Virus record (IMG/VR): IMGVR_UViG_3300030328_001105
Coordinates: 1 to 41,333 of that record
Direction: 5' to 3' (one strand)
Source: a virus
DNA length: 41,333 nucleotides
Both the position numbers and the translations under genes were made by a program. Below, in pieces: positions 33,001 to 40,972 of the stretch. The notes under the pieces were generated by a model. The model had not been told where the DNA came from. It was given only the letters and a program-made list of their open reading frames with translations, and did no database searches. How positions within the stretch are numbered: position 1 is the first letter of the stretch; every line of letters starts with the position of its first letter.

Positions 33001-36000
33001 AGGGAATTGTAGAAGCTATGACAGCTTTGTCAGCAGATCCAGCAAGAGCTGATGAATTAACTGCTTTGATTCAAGAGGAATTGAAAAAGATGAGTTTAGC
33101 TGATAGTTCTTTAGGTGCTGATATATTAGCTAGTGGTGCAGAAAATGTGGCTAAGCTAGTAGGTTTAGAGATAGAGAAAAGAAGACAGTTAGAAGAAGCT
33201 GGTGTAACCCCAGATATGAATGAGCAACAAAAAGCTGATCAAATAAAAAAATATAAAGAAGAAAATTTAACTACTGAAGAAGCAAAAAGGTTTGATGAAA
33301 GAGCTAATAGTATTGAATCACAAATAAATTCTATAAAAGAAGGCGAAAAGAATTATGATAAAGCTGAAGAATTATTAGGGGGAGCTGGAAGAGAAGCTAA
33401 AAATAGATTAAATGAAGCTGATGAGTCATGGAATGCTAACATGAGTAAAAGAGAAGAGGTTGGTAGACTTATAGAGGAGATACATCGTATGACTACGGAG
33501 ATGTATATAAACAAGGCTAAACAAGATCCTAATAATGAAAAAGAATGGAATAGATTACAAGAGGAAAATAAAAAATTAAATTTTGGTAGAGAAGGTTTTC
33601 CATATCATGGTCCATTAACAGAAAAAGGAATAAAAGACAAGTGGCTTGAGCAAAGAGGTAAACATGATATGATAATGTCGGCTGGTATAGTTACTCTTAT
33701 GACTGATGTTGAAACTAATCTAAGGAGATTAATGGGTCAGGATATTACTAGAAATTTAGAAGTTATAGTAATACCAGAAATAGAAGATCAACAAGCTTAT
33801 TTAGCAAAACTTGCTACACAAGGTCTTATTGATGAAAAATCTATACCAGAGATGATGAAGGGTATAGCGCAAAACGGTAATGGTTTTATTGTTGGTAATA
33901 AATATATTGTAACTACAGAAGAACAAAGACAAGACGCAATAGATAATAGAAATTATAGAAAAGGTGTTGTTCTTTATCATGAGTTTGGTCATGCTGTAGA
34001 TGATTCTTATTTTAGAAATGAAGAAGAGAGAAATGTTTATGCTATTAATTTGTATAAAGGATTAGCTAAAAGTTATCCAGAAGTACACATAAAAGCTAAA
34101 GAAATCGTAGACCTTGCACATCCTGAAGATGCAGGGAAAGCTTGGGAAGATACTAGTCAAAAATACAAAGATGAATATGTTAGAGAAGCTCAAACCGTTG
34201 CTTATATATTTGCTCAAAAAGACAAATCATATAAAGCAATAGAAGATTCTTATAAAGAAGGTTTATATTCTAAAATTAAAAATAGAATTTTTGATCAAGC
34301 TATTAACACTGAGAAACGTGCTTTAAGTTACATGTTTGGTAATAACGCTGCTTTTAGAGGAGGTGAAATGACTGCTAAAGTTGGTAAAAGATTAGGTCAA
34401 AAAGGTATTGGATCTGAAAAATATAATAAAGACACAGGAATAAAAAATTCTAAAGAAATAGCTGATAATCTTAATAAAAAATATAAAGATTTAAAAAATT
34501 ATAAACCTATTACAGGAAAAGAAGTAGAAACTATGGTAAGCAAAGTTGCTTCAAGAGCTTTTAGTAGGTTTGGATTAGGAGTTCCTTTTAATATAAGACA
34601 AGCTTATTACGATAAAGCTAGATTTATAAGTCATGCAAAAAGTAAATTACAGGAAATTGCTACTCAATGGAATCCAACGTTGGGTGCGTTTGATAGTTTT
34701 ATGGCTAATAGAGGTATGCAAAGAGCAAATAAGTTTGTTTCTGAATTAGGTGTACCAGATTCTAGAATTAAAACTGAAAGAGCTGATGAAGCAAAATTAG
34801 ACACAAGAACATCTAAAGTAACTACAGAAGGCGAATTAAAAGAAAGAGCAAAAAGAGAAGCAAAAGAAGAGACTCCTCCTTTAACTGATAGATTAATAGG
34901 GAAAAGAAAAAAAGAAGCTTTAGAAAAAGTTGGACAACGTTTATTAAAAGAAATAGGATATAAATTACCTGTATATAATGTAGATAAAACTGTTAAACAA
35001 AAAACAAATTTTATAAGTCAATTAAGTAAAAATCTCCAACTTGGTTTTAAAGATATGATTGATTTTATGGGTGCTAGAAATAAAACAGTAGATGAATATG
35101 ATCAATGGTTAACTGATAACTACACTACTCTTCTTGGACCAAATGGATTAACAACAACATACTTAGCTAAGGCTTTTCCTGAAGCAGTAGAAAAATACGT
35201 AAATGGTATGGGTTGGGTTAGATATGCTGATTGGAAAGGTAGAACTAAAGGTTCTAAACCGGGGCAAATTGATTTCTATAAATCTACTGACGAGGGTCCA
35301 TTAGCTGGAAGTACAGCTGGAAACCAAAAAATACGTAGAGTAAAAGATATAAAAAATACAATACCTTTAGCAAAGTTTAAATCTAAGTACATTAAGTTAA
35401 GTACTAATGCAAAAGGCGAACAAGTATTAAAAATACCTCAAATGCCAACTGAAGGATTAGCTAAACAGTTAGTTCAAGAGATGGGATTAGATATTTTTAG
35501 AAAAGAAATTAGTAAAGAAACTAGTGAAATAAAGGATAAATTTTTAGAAAGACAAAAGTTATTTGGTGCTGATGTATTAGATAATTATGTAGAACAGTTA
35601 ATATATGATGTTGAAAGGCCTGGAATTAAAAATAGTTTAGCTTTAATTTCTCAAGATGAAAAGAAAATTACAGCTTGGTTTGAAAAGCGATTTGATTTTT
35701 ATAAAGAATTACAAAACCTTATGCAGTCAGATGATTATATACTAGCGTCTGCTTCTAAACAAAAAACAATGTTAAAGAATGCTCACAAGGCGGTGTATGG
35801 TGATATATTTACTAAAGATGAACACGAAGGCGTTGCTACTCAATTTGATAGACTTTTAGTAAACTTAAAGAAAGATCCATTTGTGTTTAGAAGATTAACT
35901 AATGAGTTGTCTTATGATGAGTACATGGATCTTATAGTAACATCTGCAAGTAAAGCAGATGATCTTCAGTCAATTAGAAATTATACTGATGCTACAAAAG

Positions 36001-39000
36001 CTGTTGGTGATTTACTTGGTGATAAAGTTGTAATGCAAGCAGCAAGGGATTTTATTGTAACTAATTTTTATAAAAAATTAAAAAATAAATATGGTCATCG
36101 TGATGCATTAGATATGATGGTTGCTTTTGGAGCATCTACCTTTAGTAATGGTTCTTATAAATTTGGTGCGTTTAAAGTAGATGAAAACGGTGCTCTTGTA
36201 GAACATGGAACGTCTAGCAATAGAGCTGCTATACTTGGTAATCAAGATGATATTTTAAGAATTATACAAAAAATAGATCCTAATGTTGTAAGTATACAAG
36301 ATAAGGTTATTATATTTAAAGAACCTGTTACATGGACAGATACTGTAATTGAAGAGGGAGAGGTTAAAAAGAAAAAAATTACTGGTACAAGTAGAAAAGT
36401 AAATATAAATACCAGTGCAGATGTAAAAGCTAGTCACTTAAAAGATAATGTTAATTATGCGAATGAAAAATTCACTGCAAATATGGCGTGGAATTTTACA
36501 GTAACATTATTAGAGAGTTTAAAAAGTGAGGATGCTAATATGCAGGCATTAATACTTGGTGTTGCTAATGGTTCAGCTAATAGTTCGCTAAGACTTGCTG
36601 CTCCAGTTTGGGGTAGATCTACAGTATTACCAAATGGTACAAACCTAAGAATAGATGTAAAAGATGAAAAAGGTAATCAAGTATACAAAACAGAAATAAA
36701 AGAAGTAATAGATAAAGATGGAAATGTTAAGGAAGTAAAAGTATTTAAACGTGATAAGAAAGGTAATAAAATTAAAGAAACAGAACCAGCTTATCGATAC
36801 GAACATGCTGTTCCTGCTAGGGTAGTTCTATATTTAATGTACCAAAATATAATTAAAGGAGATAAAAGAATAAATTTAGATTTATTAAAAGATGATTATA
36901 GAGTAACTATAATTCCAATTAAAGAAATGGATAATATACTAAGTGATCAAGGTTTTACTAAATCTATGTTAGCTGGGTATATACCTGGAAAACAAGAATG
37001 GTGGAAAAGATATTATAATATATTTACGAAAGGTAGAATACCATTTGCTTTACAATCTTATGAAGATTCAGATAATAAAATAGGTGTAGAATTTGAAAAT
37101 TATTATAACACTATAAACAAGAGCGTTGTTAAAGCTGATTCTCAATTAACTATAGACTTTGATAACAATGCGGATATAGCGATGTCAAATGCTAGAGATT
37201 CTAACAAATACTCTCAAGATGTAAAGAAAATTAGAATATTTGATTTTGATGATACATTAGCTAGAACCAAAAGCAAAGTTATTGTTAATATGCCTTATGG
37301 CCTTCCAATGACAAAGGAGATGTTAGCAGAAGCTGAAAGGTTAGTAGGTAAACCAATACCTGGAAAGCCTTATGATAATATAGTTAATAATCCTTCAGGT
37401 GATCTTTCTAATTTAAAAGGAGTATCACAGATACAGTTTATGGCTAGTAACCTGCTTGATAGATATGACCTAGAAACAGCTAAACAAGAAGTTGCTAAAA
37501 AATATGGTAAAACATTTAAAATTACTGCAACAGAATTTGCTAGAGATTCTGCAAAGTTAGAAGCTGAAGGTGCTACTTTTGATTTTACAGAATTCAGTAA
37601 AGTTATTGATGGTAAAAAAGGACCATTATTTAAAGTTGCTAAAACAATACAGGATAAAAGAGGGTCTGAAGATATATTTGTTTTAACAGCTAGACCTCAA
37701 GATGCTGCGAAACCTATACAAGAGTTTTTAGCTTCTATGGGTTTAAATATACCTTTAGAAAATATAACTGGTTTAGAAGATGGTAGTCCAAAAGCTAAAG
37801 CTGATTGGGTTATTAACAAATACGCGGAAGGTTATAATGATTTTTATTTTACTGATGATGCTTTTAAAAATGTTAAAGCTGTTAAAGATGTGTTTGATGT
37901 ATTAGATGTTAAATCTAAAGTTCAACAAGCTAGAGTTAAGTTTAGTCAAGATTTAAACATTGAGTTTAATGAAATGATTGAACGAAATAAAGGTATAAAA
38001 AAAGACGCAAGATATTCTCAAGTAGTAGCTCAAAGACTAGGTAAAAACAAAAAGAAATACCAATTCTTTATACCTCCTTCAGCAGATGATTTTGAAGGAT
38101 TAACATCATACATGTTTGCGGGTAGAGGTAAGCAAGGTGAAGCTGACCAAGCTTGGTTTGAAAAAGCTTTAATACTTCCATATGTAAGAGGTGTAGCCGC
38201 TATAGAGAGAGCTAAACAACAAGTTTCTAGTGATTACTCTACATTACAAGCTGGTTTTCCTAAAATAAGGAAAAAATTAAATAAGAAAATACCTGGTGAA
38301 CAATATACTTATGATGAAGCTGTTAGGGTTTACTTGTGGAATAAAGCAGAATATGTAATACCTGGAATTAGTAAAAGAGATCAAGCTAAACTAGATAAAA
38401 TAGTACGAGAAGATCCTGATTTACAATCATTTGCTGATGGGGTATTATTAATCACCAAACAACCATTATACACACCTCCTCAAAGACATTGGCAGGGTAC
38501 AACAATTACTGGAGATTTAAATTCATTAACTACAAATATTAATAGACAGAAATATTTAAAAGAATTTATTGATAATGTAGATGTAATATTTAGTGAGGAA
38601 AATTTAACTAAAGTAGAAGCTATTTATGGAACTAGAGTTAGAGAATCTTTAGAGAATATTATTACTAGAATGAAAACTGGTAGTAATAGGGTGAGTGGAG
38701 GAAAATATGATAGACAAGTAAACTTGTGGAATGATTGGGTGAATAGATCTGTTGGTGCTATTATGTTTATAAATAGAAGATCTGGTTTACTACAGTTAAT
38801 ATCTACAATAAACTTTATAAACTGGAGTGATAACAATCCTATTAAAGCAGGTGAAGCATTCTTTAATCAGCCGCAATTTTGGAAAGACGTAGTATTTATA
38901 TTTAATTCTGCTAAATTAAAACAAAGAAGATCAGGTTTAAAAGGTGATATAAATGAGCAGGAAATTGCAGCTGCAGTAAAAGGAAGTACAGATAAAATGT

Positions 39001-40235
39001 CTGCTTTTGTAGCTTGGTTGCTTAAAAAAGGTTTTATATTTACTCAAATAGCAGATAGTATAGCAATATCTACAGGTGGTGCTACTTTTTATAGAAATAG
39101 AATAAATACATATAAAAAGCAAGGTTACAGTACAAAAGATGCGGAAGCAATGGCTTGGGAGGATTTTTCTAGAATTTCAGATAAATCACAACAGTCAGCA
39201 GATCCAATGATGATTTCGCAACAACAAGCTGGTGTGCTTGGTAGGTTTATATTAAATTTCCAAAATACACCAATGCAGTATACTAGATTAATGAAAAAGG
39301 CTGGATTAGATATAATTAATAATAGAGGTGATTTAACAACCAATATTTCTAAAATATTATATTATGGTATGGTTCAAAACTTTATATTTACAGCTCTTTC
39401 AAACGCGTTGTTTGCTTTAATACCTGGGTTTGATGATCCAGATGATGAAGAGCTTACAGAAGAAGAGCAAATAGAAAAGTATGGGAAAGTATTAGTATAT
39501 AAGCAAGAGAAAATAATCCACGGTATGTTAGATACTATTTTAAGAGGATCTGGTGTAGCAGGTGCAGTAATAGCTACAATTAAGAACACTTATAGAAGAT
39601 ATGTTTTTGAGGAAGGTAAGGGTTATAATGCAGATCACGCGTACACTTTGATTGAAGCTTCTAATTTATCTCCAGTATTAGGATCTAAGCTTAGAAAAAT
39701 ATATGCTGCTATAATGACTAAAAAGTTTGAAAAAGATGTAATAGCAGAAAGAGGGTATGATGTTACTATAAACGGTAGATTTCAATTAAGTCCTTCTTAT
39801 GATGTAGCAGGTCAATTAGCTTCAGGTTTATTAAATATACCAATGGATAGATTAGTAGCAGAAATAAATGCTGTTACAGAAATGTTAGATTCAAGAAATA
39901 CAATTTATCAAAAATTAGCTTTAGGTATGGGCTGGAGAACATGGGATGTTAATGCGAAAATTGAAGAGCATGACCTTATTAAAGCTGAAGGTAAAGAAAG
40001 AAGGAAAAAAGAAGGTATAGAAAAAGCAAAGAAAACTAGAGCTGAAACTAATAGAAAAAAGAAAGCAGCTAAGAAAAAAGAAAAAGAAATAGAAGAGAGA
40101 AGAAGAGCTTCATTATCATATGAAGAAAGAGAAAGAGAAGATAGATTAAAAGATAGCTTACAAAATGTAAAAATAAATAAACAAATTGAAGAAGCTTTCA
40201 AAAAATTAGATAGTTTATATGGAACCGATTTCTAA
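30021..40235 (+). CDS. Giant multidomain (polyvalent-type) protein, probably virion-packaged
   Basis: 3404 residues, one quarter of the window. Domains in order: an acidic N-terminus (1-80); a helical region containing SEVIKALRREFPGIVFEETG (about 164-183); a Gly-rich hydrophobic stretch (~763-805, NILLAIGTGATGNALTK) that could be membrane-active; a zinc-peptidase motif YHEFGHAVDD (His1320-Glu1321, His1324, with candidate Glu1385/1389); long Lys/Glu helices; a HAD phosphatase-like domain (Asp2408-x-Asp2410-x-Thr2412 in FDFDDTLART, Thr2556 in LTARP, Asp2612-Asp2613 in FTDDAF); and a C-terminal module (from ~2690) with WQGTTITGDLNSLTTNINRQ, a hydrophobic segment near 3111-3136 and a Lys/Glu/Arg-rich tail. 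This mix matches the 'polyvalent protein' concept: enzymes delivered with phage DNA to counter host defences. It overlaps the M15 peptidase gene by 17 bases. Confidence 0.8.
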   Translation: MKYIDPNTGREYTEEELLELAGDMPLQDYIAEKGYTQLIEEVKPVVAEQPDFQTATASEGADVVADIPEAPENTALDLENISLESATESYLAATEDPAYQMLKQAEKELKDFNEGIDYNWGPSKKDLAQRKKLENEVEAQRRKLAGSKIDFDVPETWVSKSQSEVIKALRREFPGIVFEETGAQILGNFGNAITANLGGEEIELDLVDWGNASEKEKKELVENFKKIESWDQVTKANDIALQGAFSGIMDPIKDGIIPADEFNKAIKDSGYQLVKAQGAAFAYDLIKDGKIVASTYEDAGYAPRGVKTIVDGDGIENYIRENFTKEEALKAKSVLYPYLKTFAEEKQVKVDKNIAALNKKFEDNPEEFYKQDIWDTQLQNYLENLATQGAIQKEEIPVILEQIKNNINVNSSLDKIAKGLVGPEGETGFNSYTEYLMSWHGNNETSLGISQQADAEKYAVQILRDAINLELDFEDPYNPAASFNDTQKALLNAALDQHLLYNLEDRIARENETIAEQILYDKPAKERELIRLSLMMEQVEPDAIRDELKKDGELIKNYNNTITDITLGEFERVHNNIKSIPGLGLEYNIDLGEQKDFFGESILPTFRITRLPDPEEITEEDYKKLLQAESDLYKLNLTLNNLREDYITSVGNYVNNLTELEVSVGERSIVKETKDGKKQVIDVLGLWDDINKEYDLPDLLADDFGNASSRIILSVPTLFGSEGAMLKEQSIAGKELNMMSMGTYDDPTGGGWTWGLRTFSTQSPNILLAIGTGATGNALTKSSGIVKTAIGTTFGITSGTDSYRRLTIQRDLLEDAKKQKEMLQNAWNEGMVNTFEYTQGMLDAEKAIAMYDMSNDQIFGASLSTGIIEGTVTRYIGTSNNTMKFLGDIKGLGPINVVDVLFKSGWRQTGMYGLEWTKRVGLEVLEEEIIYAGTQGISESLILERDADWSQFDDTAMVTLVTAGVSNGTGVGISGIKNYYAGKKFMTEVNEASQGIVEAMTALSADPARADELTALIQEELKKMSLADSSLGADILASGAENVAKLVGLEIEKRRQLEEAGVTPDMNEQQKADQIKKYKEENLTTEEAKRFDERANSIESQINSIKEGEKNYDKAEELLGGAGREAKNRLNEADESWNANMSKREEVGRLIEEIHRMTTEMYINKAKQDPNNEKEWNRLQEENKKLNFGREGFPYHGPLTEKGIKDKWLEQRGKHDMIMSAGIVTLMTDVETNLRRLMGQDITRNLEVIVIPEIEDQQAYLAKLATQGLIDEKSIPEMMKGIAQNGNGFIVGNKYIVTTEEQRQDAIDNRNYRKGVVLYHEFGHAVDDSYFRNEEERNVYAINLYKGLAKSYPEVHIKAKEIVDLAHPEDAGKAWEDTSQKYKDEYVREAQTVAYIFAQKDKSYKAIEDSYKEGLYSKIKNRIFDQAINTEKRALSYMFGNNAAFRGGEMTAKVGKRLGQKGIGSEKYNKDTGIKNSKEIADNLNKKYKDLKNYKPITGKEVETMVSKVASRAFSRFGLGVPFNIRQAYYDKARFISHAKSKLQEIATQWNPTLGAFDSFMANRGMQRANKFVSELGVPDSRIKTERADEAKLDTRTSKVTTEGELKERAKREAKEETPPLTDRLIGKRKKEALEKVGQRLLKEIGYKLPVYNVDKTVKQKTNFISQLSKNLQLGFKDMIDFMGARNKTVDEYDQWLTDNYTTLLGPNGLTTTYLAKAFPEAVEKYVNGMGWVRYADWKGRTKGSKPGQIDFYKSTDEGPLAGSTAGNQKIRRVKDIKNTIPLAKFKSKYIKLSTNAKGEQVLKIPQMPTEGLAKQLVQEMGLDIFRKEISKETSEIKDKFLERQKLFGADVLDNYVEQLIYDVERPGIKNSLALISQDEKKITAWFEKRFDFYKELQNLMQSDDYILASASKQKTMLKNAHKAVYGDIFTKDEHEGVATQFDRLLVNLKKDPFVFRRLTNELSYDEYMDLIVTSASKADDLQSIRNYTDATKAVGDLLGDKVVMQAARDFIVTNFYKKLKNKYGHRDALDMMVAFGASTFSNGSYKFGAFKVDENGALVEHGTSSNRAAILGNQDDILRIIQKIDPNVVSIQDKVIIFKEPVTWTDTVIEEGEVKKKKITGTSRKVNINTSADVKASHLKDNVNYANEKFTANMAWNFTVTLLESLKSEDANMQALILGVANGSANSSLRLAAPVWGRSTVLPNGTNLRIDVKDEKGNQVYKTEIKEVIDKDGNVKEVKVFKRDKKGNKIKETEPAYRYEHAVPARVVLYLMYQNIIKGDKRINLDLLKDDYRVTIIPIKEMDNILSDQGFTKSMLAGYIPGKQEWWKRYYNIFTKGRIPFALQSYEDSDNKIGVEFENYYNTINKSVVKADSQLTIDFDNNADIAMSNARDSNKYSQDVKKIRIFDFDDTLARTKSKVIVNMPYGLPMTKEMLAEAERLVGKPIPGKPYDNIVNNPSGDLSNLKGVSQIQFMASNLLDRYDLETAKQEVAKKYGKTFKITATEFARDSAKLEAEGATFDFTEFSKVIDGKKGPLFKVAKTIQDKRGSEDIFVLTARPQDAAKPIQEFLASMGLNIPLENITGLEDGSPKAKADWVINKYAEGYNDFYFTDDAFKNVKAVKDVFDVLDVKSKVQQARVKFSQDLNIEFNEMIERNKGIKKDARYSQVVAQRLGKNKKKYQFFIPPSADDFEGLTSYMFAGRGKQGEADQAWFEKALILPYVRGVAAIERAKQQVSSDYSTLQAGFPKIRKKLNKKIPGEQYTYDEAVRVYLWNKAEYVIPGISKRDQAKLDKIVREDPDLQSFADGVLLITKQPLYTPPQRHWQGTTITGDLNSLTTNINRQKYLKEFIDNVDVIFSEENLTKVEAIYGTRVRESLENIITRMKTGSNRVSGGKYDRQVNLWNDWVNRSVGAIMFINRRSGLLQLISTINFINWSDNNPIKAGEAFFNQPQFWKDVVFIFNSAKLKQRRSGLKGDINEQEIAAAVKGSTDKMSAFVAWLLKKGFIFTQIADSIAISTGGATFYRNRINTYKKQGYSTKDAEAMAWEDFSRISDKSQQSADPMMISQQQAGVLGRFILNFQNTPMQYTRLMKKAGLDIINNRGDLTTNISKILYYGMVQNFIFTALSNALFALIPGFDDPDDEELTEEEQIEKYGKVLVYKQEKIIHGMLDTILRGSGVAGAVIATIKNTYRRYVFEEGKGYNADHAYTLIEASNLSPVLGSKLRKIYAAIMTKKFEKDVIAERGYDVTINGRFQLSPSYDVAGQLASGLLNIPMDRLVAEINAVTEMLDSRNTIYQKLALGMGWRTWDVNAKIEEHDLIKAEGKERRKKEGIEKAKKTRAETNRKKKAAKKKEKEIEERRRASLSYEEREREDRLKDSLQNVKINKQIEEAFKKLDSLYGTDF

Positions 40236-40683
40236 AAACATTACATACGCCGAGGCAATACATTCGCAAACCGCGAAAAGAAGGTGTATAGATAACACAC
40301 CTAATCCTACACAGGTAGAAAACATGAAAGTGTTAGCTGAGAAAGTATTTGAACCATTAAGAGAATGGGTTGGTGGACCTATAAAAGTTAATTCGTTTTT
40401 TCGTTCGCCAGAGCTTAATGAAAAAATTGGTGGGTCTAAAACCTCACAGCATTGTAAAGGTCAAGCAATTGATATAGATGATGTTTATGGATTTAAAACT
40501 AACGCTGAAATGTATAATTGGATTAAAGAAAATTTAGATTTTGATCAAATGATCTGGGAGTTTGGTACGGATATGAATCCAAACTGGGTACATATATCAT
40601 ACGTATCAGAAGAAGATAACAGAAATAGATGTCTAAAAGCTTATAAAGACGAATACAATAAAACAAAATATAAAACAATATAA
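40219..40683 (+). CDS. M15 family peptidase, probable endolysin
   Basis: A 154-residue zinc peptidase with the Ser-x-His-x-x-Gly-x-Ala-x-Asp signature: Ser76, His78, Gly81, Ala83 and Asp85 (SQHCKGQAIDID), and the third ligand His125 in WVHIS. The preceding FFRSPELNEKIGGSKTS is also typical of the M15_3 (peptidoglycan D-Ala-D-Ala or L-Ala-D-Glu type) group. It cuts peptidoglycan peptides at the end of infection. No signal peptide is present, so it needs a holin such as the 8291 product. The ATG lies inside the end of the giant gene (17-base overlap). A tail-associated entry lysin is a less likely alternative. Confidence 0.88.
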   Translation: MEPISKNITYAEAIHSQTAKRRCIDNTPNPTQVENMKVLAEKVFEPLREWVGGPIKVNSFFRSPELNEKIGGSKTSQHCKGQAIDIDDVYGFKTNAEMYNWIKENLDFDQMIWEFGTDMNPNWVHISYVSEEDNRNRCLKAYKDEYNKTKYKTI

Positions 40684-40685
40684 TT

Positions 40686-40964
40686 ATGTGGAAATTAACA
40701 AAACAATACTGGAAAGACATGTGGAATCATTTATGGAGTAAAACATCTATAGATGAAAAAGCTGTTGAAACCTTAAAAGAAATCAAAAGAAGATATAAGC
40801 TTACAAGTAAAGAACTAGCTGATGTAGGTAATGCTTTAAAACAAGTTGGAAATCAACTAGGTGATATTGATGATGCATTAAAAGGTAAGAAAAGAAAAGG
40901 TAGAAAAACAAACATGGGTAAAAATGCTCAAAACCCAATAAACATGGGCAATTCTAAAAAATAA
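40686..40964 (+). CDS. Small basic helical protein
   Basis: A 92-residue protein beginning two bases after the endolysin stop. The N-terminus MWKLTKQYWKDMWNHLWSK is Trp-rich and amphipathic. A helical core follows (DEKAVETLKEIKRRYKLTSK, then ELADVGNALKQVGNQLGDID), then a Lys-rich tail (LKGKKRKGRKTNMGKN). I recall 'K-E-x-K-R-R-Y...N-Q-L-G-D' small proteins next to lysis genes in Bacteroidota phages. The amphipathic Trp helix could associate with the membrane, and it might assist lysis, but this is inference. Confidence 0.65.
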   Translation: MWKLTKQYWKDMWNHLWSKTSIDEKAVETLKEIKRRYKLTSKELADVGNALKQVGNQLGDIDDALKGKKRKGRKTNMGKNAQNPINMGNSKK

Positions 40965-40972
40965 AAAAAATA

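Noticed and set aside
37242-37262. Possible RNA polymerase metal-binding motif (DxDxD-like) in the giant protein
   Set aside because: Giant proteins of crAss-like phages can be virion RNA polymerases, but here the segment is DFDDTLART and is followed by HAD motifs II and IV. No DFDGD-type motif was seen.
39908-40201. 97-residue minus-strand open frame
   Set aside because: It is antisense to the Lys/Glu-rich tail of the giant protein, yielding a Ser/Phe/Leu-rich product that looks like a false membrane protein.
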